Source of the DNA: Tethya wilhelma
Taxonomy: Eukaryota > Porifera > Demospongiae > Tethyida > Tethyidae
DNA length: 64,000 nucleotides
Reading direction: 5' to 3'
Assembly (NCBI GenBank): GCA_964030475.1
Contig: CAXIPT010000009.1
Coordinates: forward strand, 1,889,881-1,953,880
The notes under the pieces are model-generated. The model was not told the origin of the DNA. It saw only the letters and a list, made by a program, of their open reading frames with translations, and ran no database searches. The position numbers and the translations under genes were made by a program. This document shows, in pieces, positions 24,437-35,641 of this stretch. Positions within the stretch are counted from its first letter, which is position 1; the number at the start of each line of letters is the position of its first letter.

Positions 24437-25305
24437 TTACAAGTCAGTGGTAGTCTTCATCCTTTTGGCCTCTGGTGGATCATCTAACTGTTTGCTAACA
24501 CCACCACCATTGCCAAAGTCTGTTTCACTGGCTGTTGTCTGTCCAACATTGTCCATTGAGAGTTCATTAATAGAGCTAATGATAGGGGCAGTGGTGGTCG
24601 AGGGGATTGTTTTAGCAGCTGTCTCTTTCTTGTCTTCTTGTTCTTTGATTCTCTCACTCTTGCGTGCAAAATATGACGTCATGTTATCAAAATCGTGTTT
24701 TCTCAATATCTCCCAGTCCCTGGGAGACAAGTCTTTGAAATATTCCCACTTGTTTAATGTCGTCAGTAGAGGGTTCTCTGACTTCAATAGCTGGAAGAAA
24801 AATACACAGGATAGTGTGACTAAAAACAGGATGCTTCAATCGAAGTATCTCTACAGTTGCAGATTAGTCTGCTCTCTTACCTTGTTGTCATGACGATGGT
24901 AGCATAGCAATGGTTCAGGCTGATGAAGCTGACACACCCACAATCGATCTGACCAATCAAATACCATACTCAAAGGGGGTGTGGCCAGTTTGACGATAGC
25001 CTCAGGGCATTCTGTCAGCTTACCATCAGAAGAAAGAGTAAATACAACCAGATGCAGAGAACTGTGAAAAAAAACAAAAAAAAAATGAGAAATCGCATTA
25101 ATTAATGCACATGATTAAAGGGGTGTGACTCATTATACCGTTCCAGTGCTGCCACTACTAGAGGTGGAGAGGTGTGTTGAGTGCAGCAAAAGTCAGTGAC
25201 TGCCTCTGGAGTGGCACCACCATCACCCTCCCTGGAACAGACGGCAGTGTCCAACAACCTTCCTCTCTCCCAGTCCCAGCTCCTCACACTGCCATCCTGA
25301 GTGAT

Positions 25306-25341
<36 letters not shown>

Positions 25342-26250
25342 ACACATAGAATACTAGCTGAAATAGATTGAAATCGTACAAAGAAAAGTTGCCAAAAGCT
25401 CTCACTCATACGCTCCTGCTTAAACTCACCCCAGATGCTGAAATCAGTAAATGTGGCCATTCTTTACACACACACAGCCTGCTAACAAACCTGACAGAAA
25501 TGCAGTACAAGCAGGTAGATTCAAACACGATTTCATCAAGTGACAACCTTCCCTTTACATGCCTCCCTTACTGTGAGTGTCCGAGGCAATAGGTCTCAAT
25601 GTTGTAGGCATTGGGGTATCGACTCACTCGTATCTTCTCATCACGGTCACATGTGATCACATGACTGTTGCTAGGCAACGCTAGGACCATGTCTAGTATC
25701 ATTGAGAGATGGCCTAATAGAAGTGACCCAGGGGCAGAGAGTGAGGTCACATGATATCGTGTGACATCACCAGCTTTGTCGGCAACAAGGATGAACTGGT
25801 CATCACTAGTGAATGCCAGCACTGTGGCTCTCTTGGGCAGGGTACTGTGGAGGGGATGATGTCATCATTATGTCATTGCAATTATGTCAAGATTACATCA
25901 TTTGATTTTCAATTACCATTCTGATTTGAGGGTCCACCCATTCTCTGCATAATTCCATATTTGGAGTGTTTTATTATCAGTGCAAATTGCCAGGAGCCTC
26001 CCCGAGGAACTGCAACTGAGACATACTACTGGAGAGTTATTTGAGGGCAAATGATTTAGTTGAACTGCACCATCAGCACTGTAAATGGAACACATGAAGA
26101 GTGGACACATCATACTACCATAGTTAGCATGCTTATGAGTCCCAGAGAGACCTACCATTCTGAAGATTCCTGTGCAATAATAACTCTATTGCCACTTGCA
26201 AGAGCCAAATAACCAGTTTCTGAGCTGCAACTTGAGTAAAGAAGAGTCAT
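24437..26250 (-). CDS. WDR4: WDR4/Trm82, non-catalytic subunit of tRNA m7G46 methyltransferase
   Basis: A WD40 beta-propeller that binds METTL1/Trm8 and stabilises it on tRNA for m7G46 modification. The minus-strand start at 26248-26250 gives MTLLYSSCSSETGYLALASG. Later exons carry the propeller (about 26140-25915, 25845-25580, 25300-25138, 25065-24890) and a terminal exon (24790-24437). Diagnostic family blocks are FILVADKAGDVTRYHV, LLGHLSMILDMVLAL, CDRDEKIRVSRYPNAYNIE and YCLGHSQ, which closely match animal WDR4. The C-terminus (terminal exon) is polar and low in complexity after a segment with LSPRDWEILRKHDFD, and ends KRMKTTTDL. CA repeats lie next to the acceptor of the exon at about 25300. 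The gene shares a 71-bp divergent promoter with MZT2. Confidence 0.93.
25306..25346. repeat. (CA)n microsatellite in a WDR4 intron
   Basis: CA run a few bases upstream (coding strand) of a WDR4 exon acceptor. It produces spurious Val/Cys frames. Confidence 0.9.
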
Positions 26251-26321
26251 TGGTGGTGCGAATTTATTAGAATCAAACTACTCTAATTAAAGCACACCAT
26301 ATTGAACGTTTTGGAGGGAAA
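26251..26321. promoter_or_regulatory. Compact bidirectional promoter of WDR4 and MZT2
   Basis: Only 71 bp separate the divergent start codons (26250 minus, 26322 plus). The interval must contain both start sites or overlap the 5' UTRs. No TATA box was recognised. Confidence 0.6.
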
Positions 26322-29300
26322 ATGGCCAGTAAGCCAGTTACAAAGGCAGAGAAGAAGGTGGAAGGGTCCAAGCCGCCAAGAACAGAGACATACACTTACT
26401 CAGCTGGCTCTTACAGAACCAAGTCATACGAAGGTCTGATAGCCTGAGTCACAATTTGTCATTTTATGAATGTACTGGATGCTTTCTGAATGTGTCTATA
26501 GATGATTTGTTTGAGCTCGTCCAATTGAGTGATGTTCCACTAGACAAAGAACTCTCAAAAGAGGTATTCAATGCTGTAATGTCTTGTATGTATCAACAGA
26601 ATATATGCCTGTACATGCATGTTCTTTGTCTGCACATGTTCAATCTTCTCCTCACTTGAAATGTATGTTACATGTTGTGTGCTACAGATTCTGGAGCTAC
26701 TTAAGATGAACATTGCACCAGCTGCCATACTTCAAGTCCTCAAGATGCTCAAGTGAGTGGCAATCATTGTTATCTCATTGATCATTTCTGACACAACNCT
26801 GAAACCCCTGGCACCCCTACCTATATGCCTCCCGAGGTAATGGTAGCTGACCCAAAGTACAACACAAGTGTAGACATCTTTTCATATGGAATCATGATGA
26901 TTCACATCTTCAGTGGACAATGGCCACATTCAAAGACTGGTCCAACACGCACAGAATCTAGCGGTCAACTTGTTCCTGTTTCAGAAGCTGAACGTCGTGA
27001 GGAGTACCTCCGTATTATTGGTCAGGACCACCCTCTGATGGACCTCATTCTGAAGTGCCTCAATAACCACCCTCCACAGAGAGGAAATGTTTCTGAGATT
27101 GTCCAGCGACTGAAAGATGCAGCGGTCTGTTTTCCTCCATCTTTTGCCAACAAGGTGGAAATGTTGAGTCGAATTGCAGCTCTAGAAGAAGAGAAGAATG
27201 GTTTGGTAGCCGACAGTGAGCAGAAAGATGAAGAGATTGAACAAGGAATAACAAAAGTTAAAGACCTGGAAAAAGAAAATAACTATCTCAAAGGATAACA
27301 TCAAACAACAGTCGATAATTTAAATAGAGAACACTTAACAGAAGTTGAACGTTTAGAGCTAGCACACTCAACAGAAGTTGAACAGCTACAATCAGAAGTG
27401 AGAGATGTAATTGCTCAAGTGGATCTGATCACTAGTGAGAAACAAGCCATTGAAGTTGAAAATGAAACTTATAAGAGATCTGTAGAGTCTGACAAACAGA
27501 TCCAAGAGGCTCAAGCTAATGATATTCAAAAGTTGCAATTAGATCTTGATACTCTGAAATTGAAATCTAACTCTGAAGCTTCAAGTTTAAATCTCGAAAT
27601 TTTGAAAGTAAAAGCAGCTCTAACTTCCAAGGAACAAGATCTAGCCACAATGAGTGTCTCTCTCTCAAGAAAGGACTCAGAGATTGCCTCCAAGAAGACA
27701 GCTCTGACTCAGAAAGATGATCGGATCAAGAGTTTGAGTGACCAGCTCATAAGAACCAGACAGTATCTGGCTTCAAAATCATACTGGGTAAGTTATTATG
27801 TTAGTTGTTGTTACTTTAGTTTTAAAAAAAGAAGCAAAAAATTTACAGGCGATCAGATTATAATTCGTTTCCCTGTTTTATTATATATTATATGCTTCAA
27901 TGCGCCACACCCTATATATATGTGTAGTGTCATGAGTTTATTTAGCTATATACCCTTTTCTCCTTCCATTGCAGGCTAATATTACATGGAAGCAGTGTAT
28001 AAACCTTCCTATGGCTTCTAATATTGGACAGACTACTGTCATCAATAACAGAGTGTATTATGGCGGGTTTAGCACTAGCACAGATGAAGATGAGTGTACT
28101 GTCTACTGTTATGATCCTTCACAAGACACATGGAGCCCACTACCACCACTTCCTGTCAGAAGGTTTGGTCTGGGACAAGTGAGAAGACAACTAGTGAGTG
28201 TCGGAGGTTGGAAGATCTCTGAGAGGAAAGCATCTAATGAACTATATGTGTTTGATGAGAGATCAAAGAAGTGGAAGCAATCTCTTCCATCAGCGCCCAC
28301 TACTAGACGTGCACCAGCTGTCATCAGCCATCCCTCAGCTCTTATTGTAGCAGGAGGAGATTCACACATAGATGACTACACTGATGTTGTTGAAATACTC
28401 AACATAAAGACATTAAAATGGTTAAGAGCTGATCAACTACCAAGACCATGCCGTGACATATCATCAGTTATTGTCCACAATATGACATTGTGTTATCTAA
28501 CTGGTGGCTACAAACGCCCATACGGACTGAATCAAGTATTGTGTGCATCAGCGGATGAACTGCTCCACAATGCCACGCCCCTCAACCATACTCCACTTTA
28601 TGGCACAGCTGACACTCAAGACCATGTTAATTCTGTCTGGAAGCAGCTAGCAGACACTCCAACTTATCAAGCAACTGCAGCTGTGATAGGTGAGACTGTT
28701 CTCTCTATTGGAGGAGGTGATCCTAAGGTTAGACAGGTTCAAAGTTCAGTCCACATGTACTCTCCCTCTACCAACTCCTGGATCTACATCTCTGATCTAC
28801 CAGCTCCACGATGTAACCCAGCCACTGCAGTGTTGTCACCAACAGAGTTCCTTGTGATTGGAGGGTGGGATGATGGTAGGAAGAAGACTGTCTACAAAGG
28901 CACACTTAGTGTAGTAGGTATGTAGTAAACAATGTCATAATACAATGTCATGCTATAAGTATTGACTTTTATAGTAGTAATTTATGATTAATTTGTGAAA
29001 TTTGTTAAATATTAATGAGACTATATTATCTATTCCCATACGTTTGTTTAAACTTTTACAGTTGTAAATCCATTAATTTTGTCAGAGTAGATATGAAGTG
29101 TTTTAAGAACTTCTAAAGTGTCAGGTGAGGGACTGGGCCTTGAATGGCACACTTCAACAACAGTCTACCATTACCAGACACACACAGAAACACTAACACC
29201 TGGACTTTATATCTCACATGTCACTGACTCAAACGATCTCTTGCAAAACTTTATTTCAAACTAAAAAGAGTATTCATACAATCAAACAAAATTTAATTGT

Positions 29301-30874
29301 TTTGAAGGGGAATTAAAACGTTACATCCTTGCTACCCTATCATCAATGTACTCATAAACCTCCTCATCACTTTCATTATGGCTCCTCTCCACTGCCGTCT
29401 CATAGTCCTGGGGGTTCACCCGATGGACCACTATATCATCATACATCTTAGCATTTTTATTAAACGTCCGAGGCATAGTACTCCACCTTCTCCCCTCTCT
29501 CTGGTGGGAGGGGCATGTTCTTCATCCCCCACTTGGTCTCTGAGGGTCTTTAGTGACAGAGGCACCACAATTATGCAGGGTTAATTTATGGTGGGAGTAG
29601 TCATTTTTGGCATCCTTTCCTTTGTACGTTAGGGTCCTGGGTGGGTGGAGGCAAAATGGTGGAAGAGGTTGAAAATTGAGTTTAATTCTCACTATAGTTA
29701 GTATTTAGTGACTGATTTCAATGCGAGAATCATAAATTTTGTGCCTTGTATTATTAATTTTGTCTGCCCATGTTTTTCCTTCACTAATAAACATTATTAT
29801 AATTATTATACTTATATAGTTACTATAAGTACAGCTAGAGGTAGCAGGCAATAACTTCCCGTATTGCCCTGCTGTTATTGCCCGCTTGCAGAAATTTGTT
29901 CGCGCTATAGCGCTATGCTCAGCCAAGCACGCTGGACAAAAATCAATTTTACGCGCGAATTTTAACCAATCACGGATAATGGTAGCCTCGTCCCCAGGCC
30001 CAAAAGAGGGCCTGGTATCTCTTTTTTGGGGGCCTGGGAACGAGGCTAGGATAATGGTTGCTACCGTATAAAAGAAGGCTGCATAGAAACCACTGCCAGT
30101 CTTTTTTGTGAATGCTTGGAGAGGTAAAAGGTACGCTGGTCAAGTTAGTTTGTTGACACAGAGAAAGCCTTCAGTACGAGCGAGTCAGCTACTAAACGAA
30201 CAGCAAAACCCCACCCATGCTATATCCGGCTAACAAAACACTGCTCATTGCTGTAGACAGACGGGAGTTGAACTCGTCGAAGGCATTAAAGCTTCTTGAT
30301 AGTGCCAGAAACCAGAAGAAAGCTATGAATTTTGTGCTCTTGCTATGGCCAGTACTCCTGCAGGCCTGCTTCAAGCTTATTTTTGAAATTTCCGTGGCTA
30401 ACTGTACTAGTCACAACATGCTAGCTAGCTAGCTAGCAAAGATGCATGCGTTTGCCCTTGTTGATAAGTATATAATAAATCCATTATTGCATTCCTTTAG
30501 TCGGGCAATATGGCTAAAATATTGGTTCTTGACTTTTGCATTGGCCCTCCCTTCGGTCGGGACCAATACTCCAATCTCGAACCAATATTTAGCCATTTGT
30601 AACCACACTCACTGATGTTAGATCACGGGCATCCACTGATGGTAATGCTACTCAAGATCAACCTGTCAAAGTTTCTGATCAGGATCAAGTTAGTGTAACA
30701 CCGTGTGAGAAAGTGACACAGAGTGATAGAGAGACCAAATCAAGTCGATCAAAGAGTGGAAGAGCCAGTGATAAAATCCGAAGCAGCAGCTCAAAACGAT
30801 CATCAGAACACAAGTCCTCGAGACATGGAAGAGGACACAGAGGGACTAAGACTGAGAGTTCAGGCACCTCATGA
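26322..30874 (+). CDS. MZT2: Mitotic-spindle organizing protein 2 (MZT2/MOZART2), four exons, intron 3 invaded
   Basis: MZT2 is a small gamma-tubulin ring complex component. Exons: 26322-26433, 26502-26563, 26688-26752 and 30622-30874. All junctions are GT-AG and the phases agree; exon 3 ends with two bases of a codon that the first base of exon 4 completes. The translated length is 163 residues, near human MZT2 (about 158). The conserved core reads DDLFELVQLSDVPLDKELSK then EILELLKMNIAPAAILQVL, matching the family's ELYELAQ...ILVDLLKLNVAPLAVFQMLK. The C-terminal exon is Ser/Lys/Arg-rich, as in the family, and ends SSGTS. Intron 3 (3.9 kb) contains an N at 26798, a broken kinase-kelch copy, a receptor-tail pseudo-exon and a 66-bp MITE. 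Exon 4 is assigned by phase and composition, not by strong similarity. Confidence 0.8.
26798..26798. other. Single N, probable collapsed gap inside MZT2 intron 3
   Basis: Immediately after the N the sequence enters the middle of a kinase domain (activation segment, PGTPTYMPPE). The 5' half of that kinase copy is absent. Confidence 0.75.
26799..28925 (+). pseudogene. 5'-truncated, interrupted copy of the kinase/coiled-coil/kelch gene
   Basis: Runs from the kinase activation loop (TPTYMPPEVMVADPKYNTS) through the C-lobe and coiled coil to kelch repeats, closely matching 31717-34005. Defects: the N-lobe and catalytic loop are missing at the N (26798), and an in-frame TAA at 27296-27298 replaces a Gln codon of the intact copy. 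After about 27787 the frame is recovered only by removing a GT-AG intron (27788-27974). That join (SYW|ANITWKQ) omits the hydrophobic segment present in the intact paralogue. The kelch part (27975-28925) is open over about 310 residues. It is same-strand within MZT2 intron 3. It could be a pseudogene or a shorter expressed soluble kelch product; I favour pseudogene. Confidence 0.75.
29321..29636 (-). pseudogene. Decayed terminal exon of an Ig/tyrosine-tail receptor
   Basis: On the minus strand this matches the last exon of receptors A and B: VVHRVNPQDYETAVERS, then DEEVYEYIDDRVARM and a stop at 29321-29323. Relative to A, it has a stop/indel near the segment corresponding to SGGRRNMPLPP, so the frame is broken. 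No upstream receptor exons follow. It lies tail-to-tail behind the broken kinase-kelch copy, mirroring the intact pair at 31.1-36.8 kb. It therefore marks the truncated end of a segmental duplication. Confidence 0.8.
29983..30048. mobile_element. 66-bp MITE, TAGCCTCGTCCC family, with 9-bp TSD
   Basis: Ends TAGCCTCGTCCCCAGGCCC and GGGCCTGGGAACGAGGCTA are inverted. The element is flanked by a perfect direct repeat GGATAATGG (29974-29982 and 30049-30057). It is almost entirely palindromic. Related elements are at 60024-60690 and 42572-42671. Confidence 0.85.
30058..30621. other. Remainder of MZT2 intron 3
   Basis: No supportable exon. It contains a short GCTAGC tandem run (about 30420-30437). 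CGTATAAAAGAAGG near 30065 resembles a TATA box, but no transcript can be assigned to it. Confidence 0.4.
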
Positions 30875-31115
30875 TAATAATACTAATTTTAATAACATCT
30901 GTGTAATTGTGAATGTTGTGTGTACATAATTATAACATAGTAATTACGATTGTACACCCTATCTCTATTGTTAGTGTGTTATCATCATCTCATGAATATA
31001 TTTACCGACTAGCATTCCGCTACGAGCCCCGCCCATTGTTTTGATAAACTCACATGACTTCCAAGTCCCTGACCCATGCATTGTTTTGAGAAGATACAGT
31101 CACTTCAAACCAACA
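30875..31115. other. Intergenic / putative promoter of the kinase-kelch gene
   Basis: 240 bp between the MZT2 stop and the split start codon of the kinase gene (same strand). No strong motif is evident. Confidence 0.4.
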
Positions 31116-34005
31116 ATGTAAGTCCTTAATATTGACACTACACAATATTATGATATACTATCATTCTAGGCAAAGATCGTTCAGAGAACAGTTTGAACCT
31201 TACACTCTGAGTGGTGTACAAGTCACTGATAGAGAGTTAGGACGAGGCTCCTATGCTGCTGTTGTGGAGATTGAGTACAGAGGATTGAAATGTGCTGGCA
31301 AGAAGATCCATCAAGCCATTGGCATTGCCCAGCAAGGACACGAGGCTTACCAACTGCGTCGATTTGCTGAAGAGTGTCGTCTACTCAGTCAAATGAGACA
31401 TCCAAATGTGGTCCAATTTCTAGGAGTCCATTTTGAGAGGTGTGCAGCCATACCCATCCTGGTCATGGAGTTCCTCCCTACTAACGTGAGCAGCTGTATC
31501 GACCAATATGGCATTCTAGCAAAGGAGATCAACTACTCCATTCTTCACGATGTGTCGTTGGGCCTGTGTTACCTCCACAACCAAACCCCACCCATCATAC
31601 ACCGAGATCTTTCTGCCAACAATGTTCTCCTTGCCTCCAACATGACAGCAAAGATCTCCGATCTGGGTGTGGCCAGGATTCTGAATCTCACTCCTCTCCA
31701 GATGAGTCGTATGACTGAAGCCCCTGGCACCCCTACCTATATGCCTCCCGAGGTAATGGTAGCTGACCCAAAGTACAACACGAGTGTAGACATCTTTTCA
31801 TATGGAGTTTTGATGATTCACGTCTTCAGTGGACAATGGCCACATCCAAAGACTGGTCCAACACACACAGAAGCTAGCGGTCGACTTGTTCCTGTTTCAG
31901 AAGCTGAACGTCGTGAGGAGTACCTCCGTACCATCGGTCAGGACCACCCTCTGATGGACCTCATTCTGAAGTGCCTCAATAACCACCCTCCACAGAGAGG
32001 AAATGTCTCTGAGATTGTCCAGCGACTGAAAGATGCAGTGGTCCGTTTCCCTCCATCTTTTGCCAACAAGGTGGAAATGTTGAGTCGAATTGCAGCTCTA
32101 GAAGAAGAGAAGAATGGCTTGGTGGCCGACAGTGAGCAGAAAGATGAAGAAATTGAACAGGGAAAAAAGAAAGTTGAAGATGTGGAAAGAGAAAATGCTA
32201 ATCTCAAGGAACAGCATCAGACAACAGTTGAACGTTTACAACTAGCACACTCATCAGAAGTTAAACAGCTACAATCAAAAGTGAGAGATGTGAATGCACA
32301 AGTGGAGATGATCACTAGTGAGAAACAAGCCATTGAAATTGAAAAGGAAACTATAGTGGAGGATTTGACTCAAAAAAAGAAGACTGCTGAATTAGAGAAA
32401 TTAAAGTTGAAAAAAAGTATCAAATTACTGAGAGAAACAAACGAATCAGAGAAGCAAGCTCATAGACAAGCTGTTGAAAACTATGAAAAAATTCAAAAGA
32501 CATTACGTGATGATATCGACAGGTTAGAAGGTGAACTTGAGGACACAAAATGTAGCAACACACAACTGGCAGGTTCTCTCTCAAGAAAGGACTCAGAGAT
32601 TGCCTCCAAGAAGACAGCTCTGACTCAGAAAGATGATATGATCAAGAGTTTGAGTGACCAGCTCACAAGAACCAGAGAATACCTGACTTGCAAAAGGTCT
32701 GCAGAAGCCGAATTAGAACCAACACAAGTAGAAATGAAAACCATGGCAGCACTAATTTGTAAGGAACAAGTACAAACCACAAAGATTGTTGAGATAGAGG
32801 CTTACAATGACAGAAAATTTGTAGAGTCACATGAACACATTCAAGATGCACAAACTAACAATCTTCAAAAGCTGCAATCACAGATTGCCTCCAAACGGAC
32901 AGAGGCTCGAGATCTGACTCAAAAAGATCATGGTTTAAATTACCTGCATACAAGAACTAGAGAGTACTTGTCTTCAAAACAATGGGCAATCACTCTCAAA
33001 ATGATCGCTGTGTATGTACCCGTGGTGTGTATAGTGTCAGTCATCTGTATTCTCCAGCCGGGGCTGCCTAAGATCACATGGGGACAGTGTGCAGACCTTC
33101 CTATGGCTGCTGCTGCTGGACAGACCACTGTCATTAATAACAGAGTGTATTATGGTGGGTTTGCCACTGACAGAGATGGAGACCAACGTACTGTCTACTG
33201 TTATGATCCTTCACAAGACACATGGAGCCCACTACCACCACTTCCTGTCAGGTACTTTGGTCTGGGACAAGTGAGAGGACAACTAGTGAGTGTGGGAGGT
33301 ATGAGGATCTCTGATGGGGAAGTATCTAATGAACTGTATGTGTTTGATGAGAGATCAAAGAAGTGGAACCAATCTTTTCCACCAATGCCCACTGCTAGAT
33401 TGGGACCAGCTGTCATTAGCCATCCTTCAGCTCTTATCGTAGCAGGAGGATATACAGATGCAGACTACACTGATGTTGTTGAGATATTCAACACAGAAAC
33501 ATCAAAATGGCTCAGAGCTGATCGACTACCAACACCGTGCCTTGTAATGTCACCAGTGATTGTCAAGAACATGTACTATCTAGTTGGTGGCATTAATCGC
33601 CCATCCAAACTAAATCAATCATTGTGTGTATCAGTGGATAAACTGCTCCACAATGCCACACCCCTCAACCAAGCTCCACCTCATGACACAGCTGACACTC
33701 AAGACCGTGTTTCTGTCTGGAAGCAGCTAGCAGATACTCCAACTTATTGGCCAACTGTAGCTGTGATGATGGGTGAGACTGTTCTCTCTATTGGAGGAGA
33801 GGATGCTCCTGAGGATGGAAAGGCTCAAAGTTCAGTCCACATGTACTCTCCCTCTACCAACTCCTGGATCTACATCTCTGATCTACCAGCTCCACGATTT
33901 ATGCCAGCTACTACAGTGTTGTCACCAACAGAGATCCTTGTGATTGGAGGACAGGAAGATGGTAATCGCAATAACAACACTGTCTATAAAGGCACACTTG
34001 TGTAA
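31116..34005 (+). CDS. TKL-like protein kinase with coiled coil, one TM segment and C-terminal kelch repeats
   Basis: The start codon is split by an intron: AT at 31116-31117, GTAAGT...CTAG, then G at 31170, giving MQRSFREQFEPYTL and a 945-residue protein. The rest is a single exon. Kinase domain (about residues 15-275): glycine loop GRGSYAAV, lysine in CAGKKIH, catalytic loop HRDLSANN, DLG in place of DFG, and PPE in place of APE. The HRDLxxNN form is common in TKL/dictyostelid-type and animal tyrosine-kinase-like enzymes, so substrate class is uncertain. Then a Lys/Glu coiled coil (about 280-600), one hydrophobic span MIAVYVPVVCIVSVICIL (about 611-629) and kelch repeats (about 640-945; for example RVYYGGFA, TVYCYDPSQDTWSPLPPLPV, SWIYISDLPAPR). 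If the TM is used, the kinase is cytosolic and the kelch propeller faces outside or the lumen (type II). It lies tail-to-tail with receptor A. Confidence 0.88.
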
Positions 34006-34442
34006 GATTTATACAATATTATTATTGTTTATTCTCAACAATATTATTACAGTTGTGAAGAACACTGTCTTTAAGGTGTAACAAATTAATTTATTATTAT
34101 TATTATTATGTAAATTTGTTGTGGTTTTATTGTAAGACAATAATTGCTACACTCTCATTGGTTACAGTTGTGAATCCATTCTTGTCAGAGTAGATGATGA
34201 AGTGTTTTAAGAACTTCTAAAGTGTCAGGGGAAGGGAGGGACTGGGCCTCTTGAATGGCACACTCCAACAGCAGTCTACCATTACCACACACACACAGAA
34301 TTAAACAAAGAACACCTTAATTGGCTCTATCTCACATGTCACTGATTCAACAATCACTTGCGAAACTTTGTTTCAAACTAAAAAAGGGTATATTCATGCA
34401 ATCAAACAAATACTATAAGAATTTTTTTTGCAAGGACAAACG
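34006..34442. other. Convergent intergenic region, kinase-kelch / receptor A
   Basis: AT-rich 3' region. Much of it is shared with the corresponding interval downstream of the broken copy (28926-29320), including GAACTTCTAAAGTGTCAGG and TCTCACATGTCACTGA. This shows that the duplication unit spans both genes' 3' ends. Confidence 0.6.
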
Positions 34443-35601
34443 TTACATCCTTGCTACCCTATCATCGATGTAGTCATAGACCTCCTCATCATTGTCAACA
34501 TGGCTCCTCTCCACTGGCGTCTCATAGTCCCGGGGGTTCACCTGATGGACCACTATATCCTCATACATCTTAGCATCCTTATTGAACGAGGCATAGTACT
34601 CCACCTTCTCCACTCTATCTGGTGGGAGGGGCATGTTCCTCCGTCCCCCACTTGGTCTCCGAGGGTCTTTAGTAACGGAGGTACCATACGCTGGATTGGG
34701 AATATAGTGCGGGGAGTAGTCATTTTTGGCATCCTTTCCTTTGTACGTTAGGGTCCTGAGTGGGTGGGGGGCAATTTGAAAATAGTGAGAGCTAGGGAAT
34801 CTAGTTTAATTTAATTAATTTATTTCAAGTTTAAGTTTAGGTTTGGGATCGTTTGTAAAGACAAGGCTGTTTGAATTTTCAATGCATTAGAAGTGACTCA
34901 GTGTGTCCTGTACTTACTCTGATGCCACACCATAGGACATATTGAAATCAGTATGAGTGTAATCTTTATCAGCTGGGGGTATGGTAGAGCTTGACAATGT
35001 GTGTGTGTGTGTTAAGGAAACATTAACTATATTGCAGTATGTGTATGGATTAATAAAACCATAGATAATATGGAAGTACTATAATTATACGTAATCTAGG
35101 GTAAAACATATACCTGTCTTTTCCATAGCGTTTCATGATGACAAGAGCCACCACAATGATGACCACTATCACACACACACACACGATGGCCCCCAGTATG
35201 CCCCCCACGATGGGACCAATAGAGGTGCCCCCTCCTCCTCCACCCCCTCCATCACTGGGGGTACCACATACGGTAAAACTGTCCACATCACAACTGGAGA
35301 GGACAGCCAGCGACTGAGAAGAGACAACGAGAGAGGGTTCTGTATCTTTCCACACTCCTATAGCAGTCACCATCTCACTGGCATCTTGTCCAACAGCCTC
35401 CACTTGGAGACGATGTTCAATGGTGGCCTGGAAGGTGACAGAATTTGAGCTTTGATCTCCGACACAGTTGAAGAGGTAGTTGGTTATGTTGAAGGAGCAT
35501 TGGTTGCCATCGGTGCAGAAGGTGTTCAGGACATTGCTCTCAAGATGGCCAATGATGGACTGGAGTTTAGTTGGAGTGTTGGTCGACTGTGTGTGAGTGT
35601 G

Positions 35602-35641
<40 letters not shown>

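Noticed and set aside
29378..29584. Plus-strand 68-residue frame, repeated at 34428 and 37729
   Set aside because: It recurs only because it is the antisense shadow of the conserved receptor tail exons on the minus strand.
30060..30130. TATA-like CGTATAAAAGAAGG as a promoter of an RNA gene
   Set aside because: An isolated AT-rich match with no recognisable snRNA, tRNA or coding sequence downstream.
30217..30432. 71-residue open frame in MZT2 intron 3
   Set aside because: No recognisable motif, no splice context and ordinary non-coding composition.
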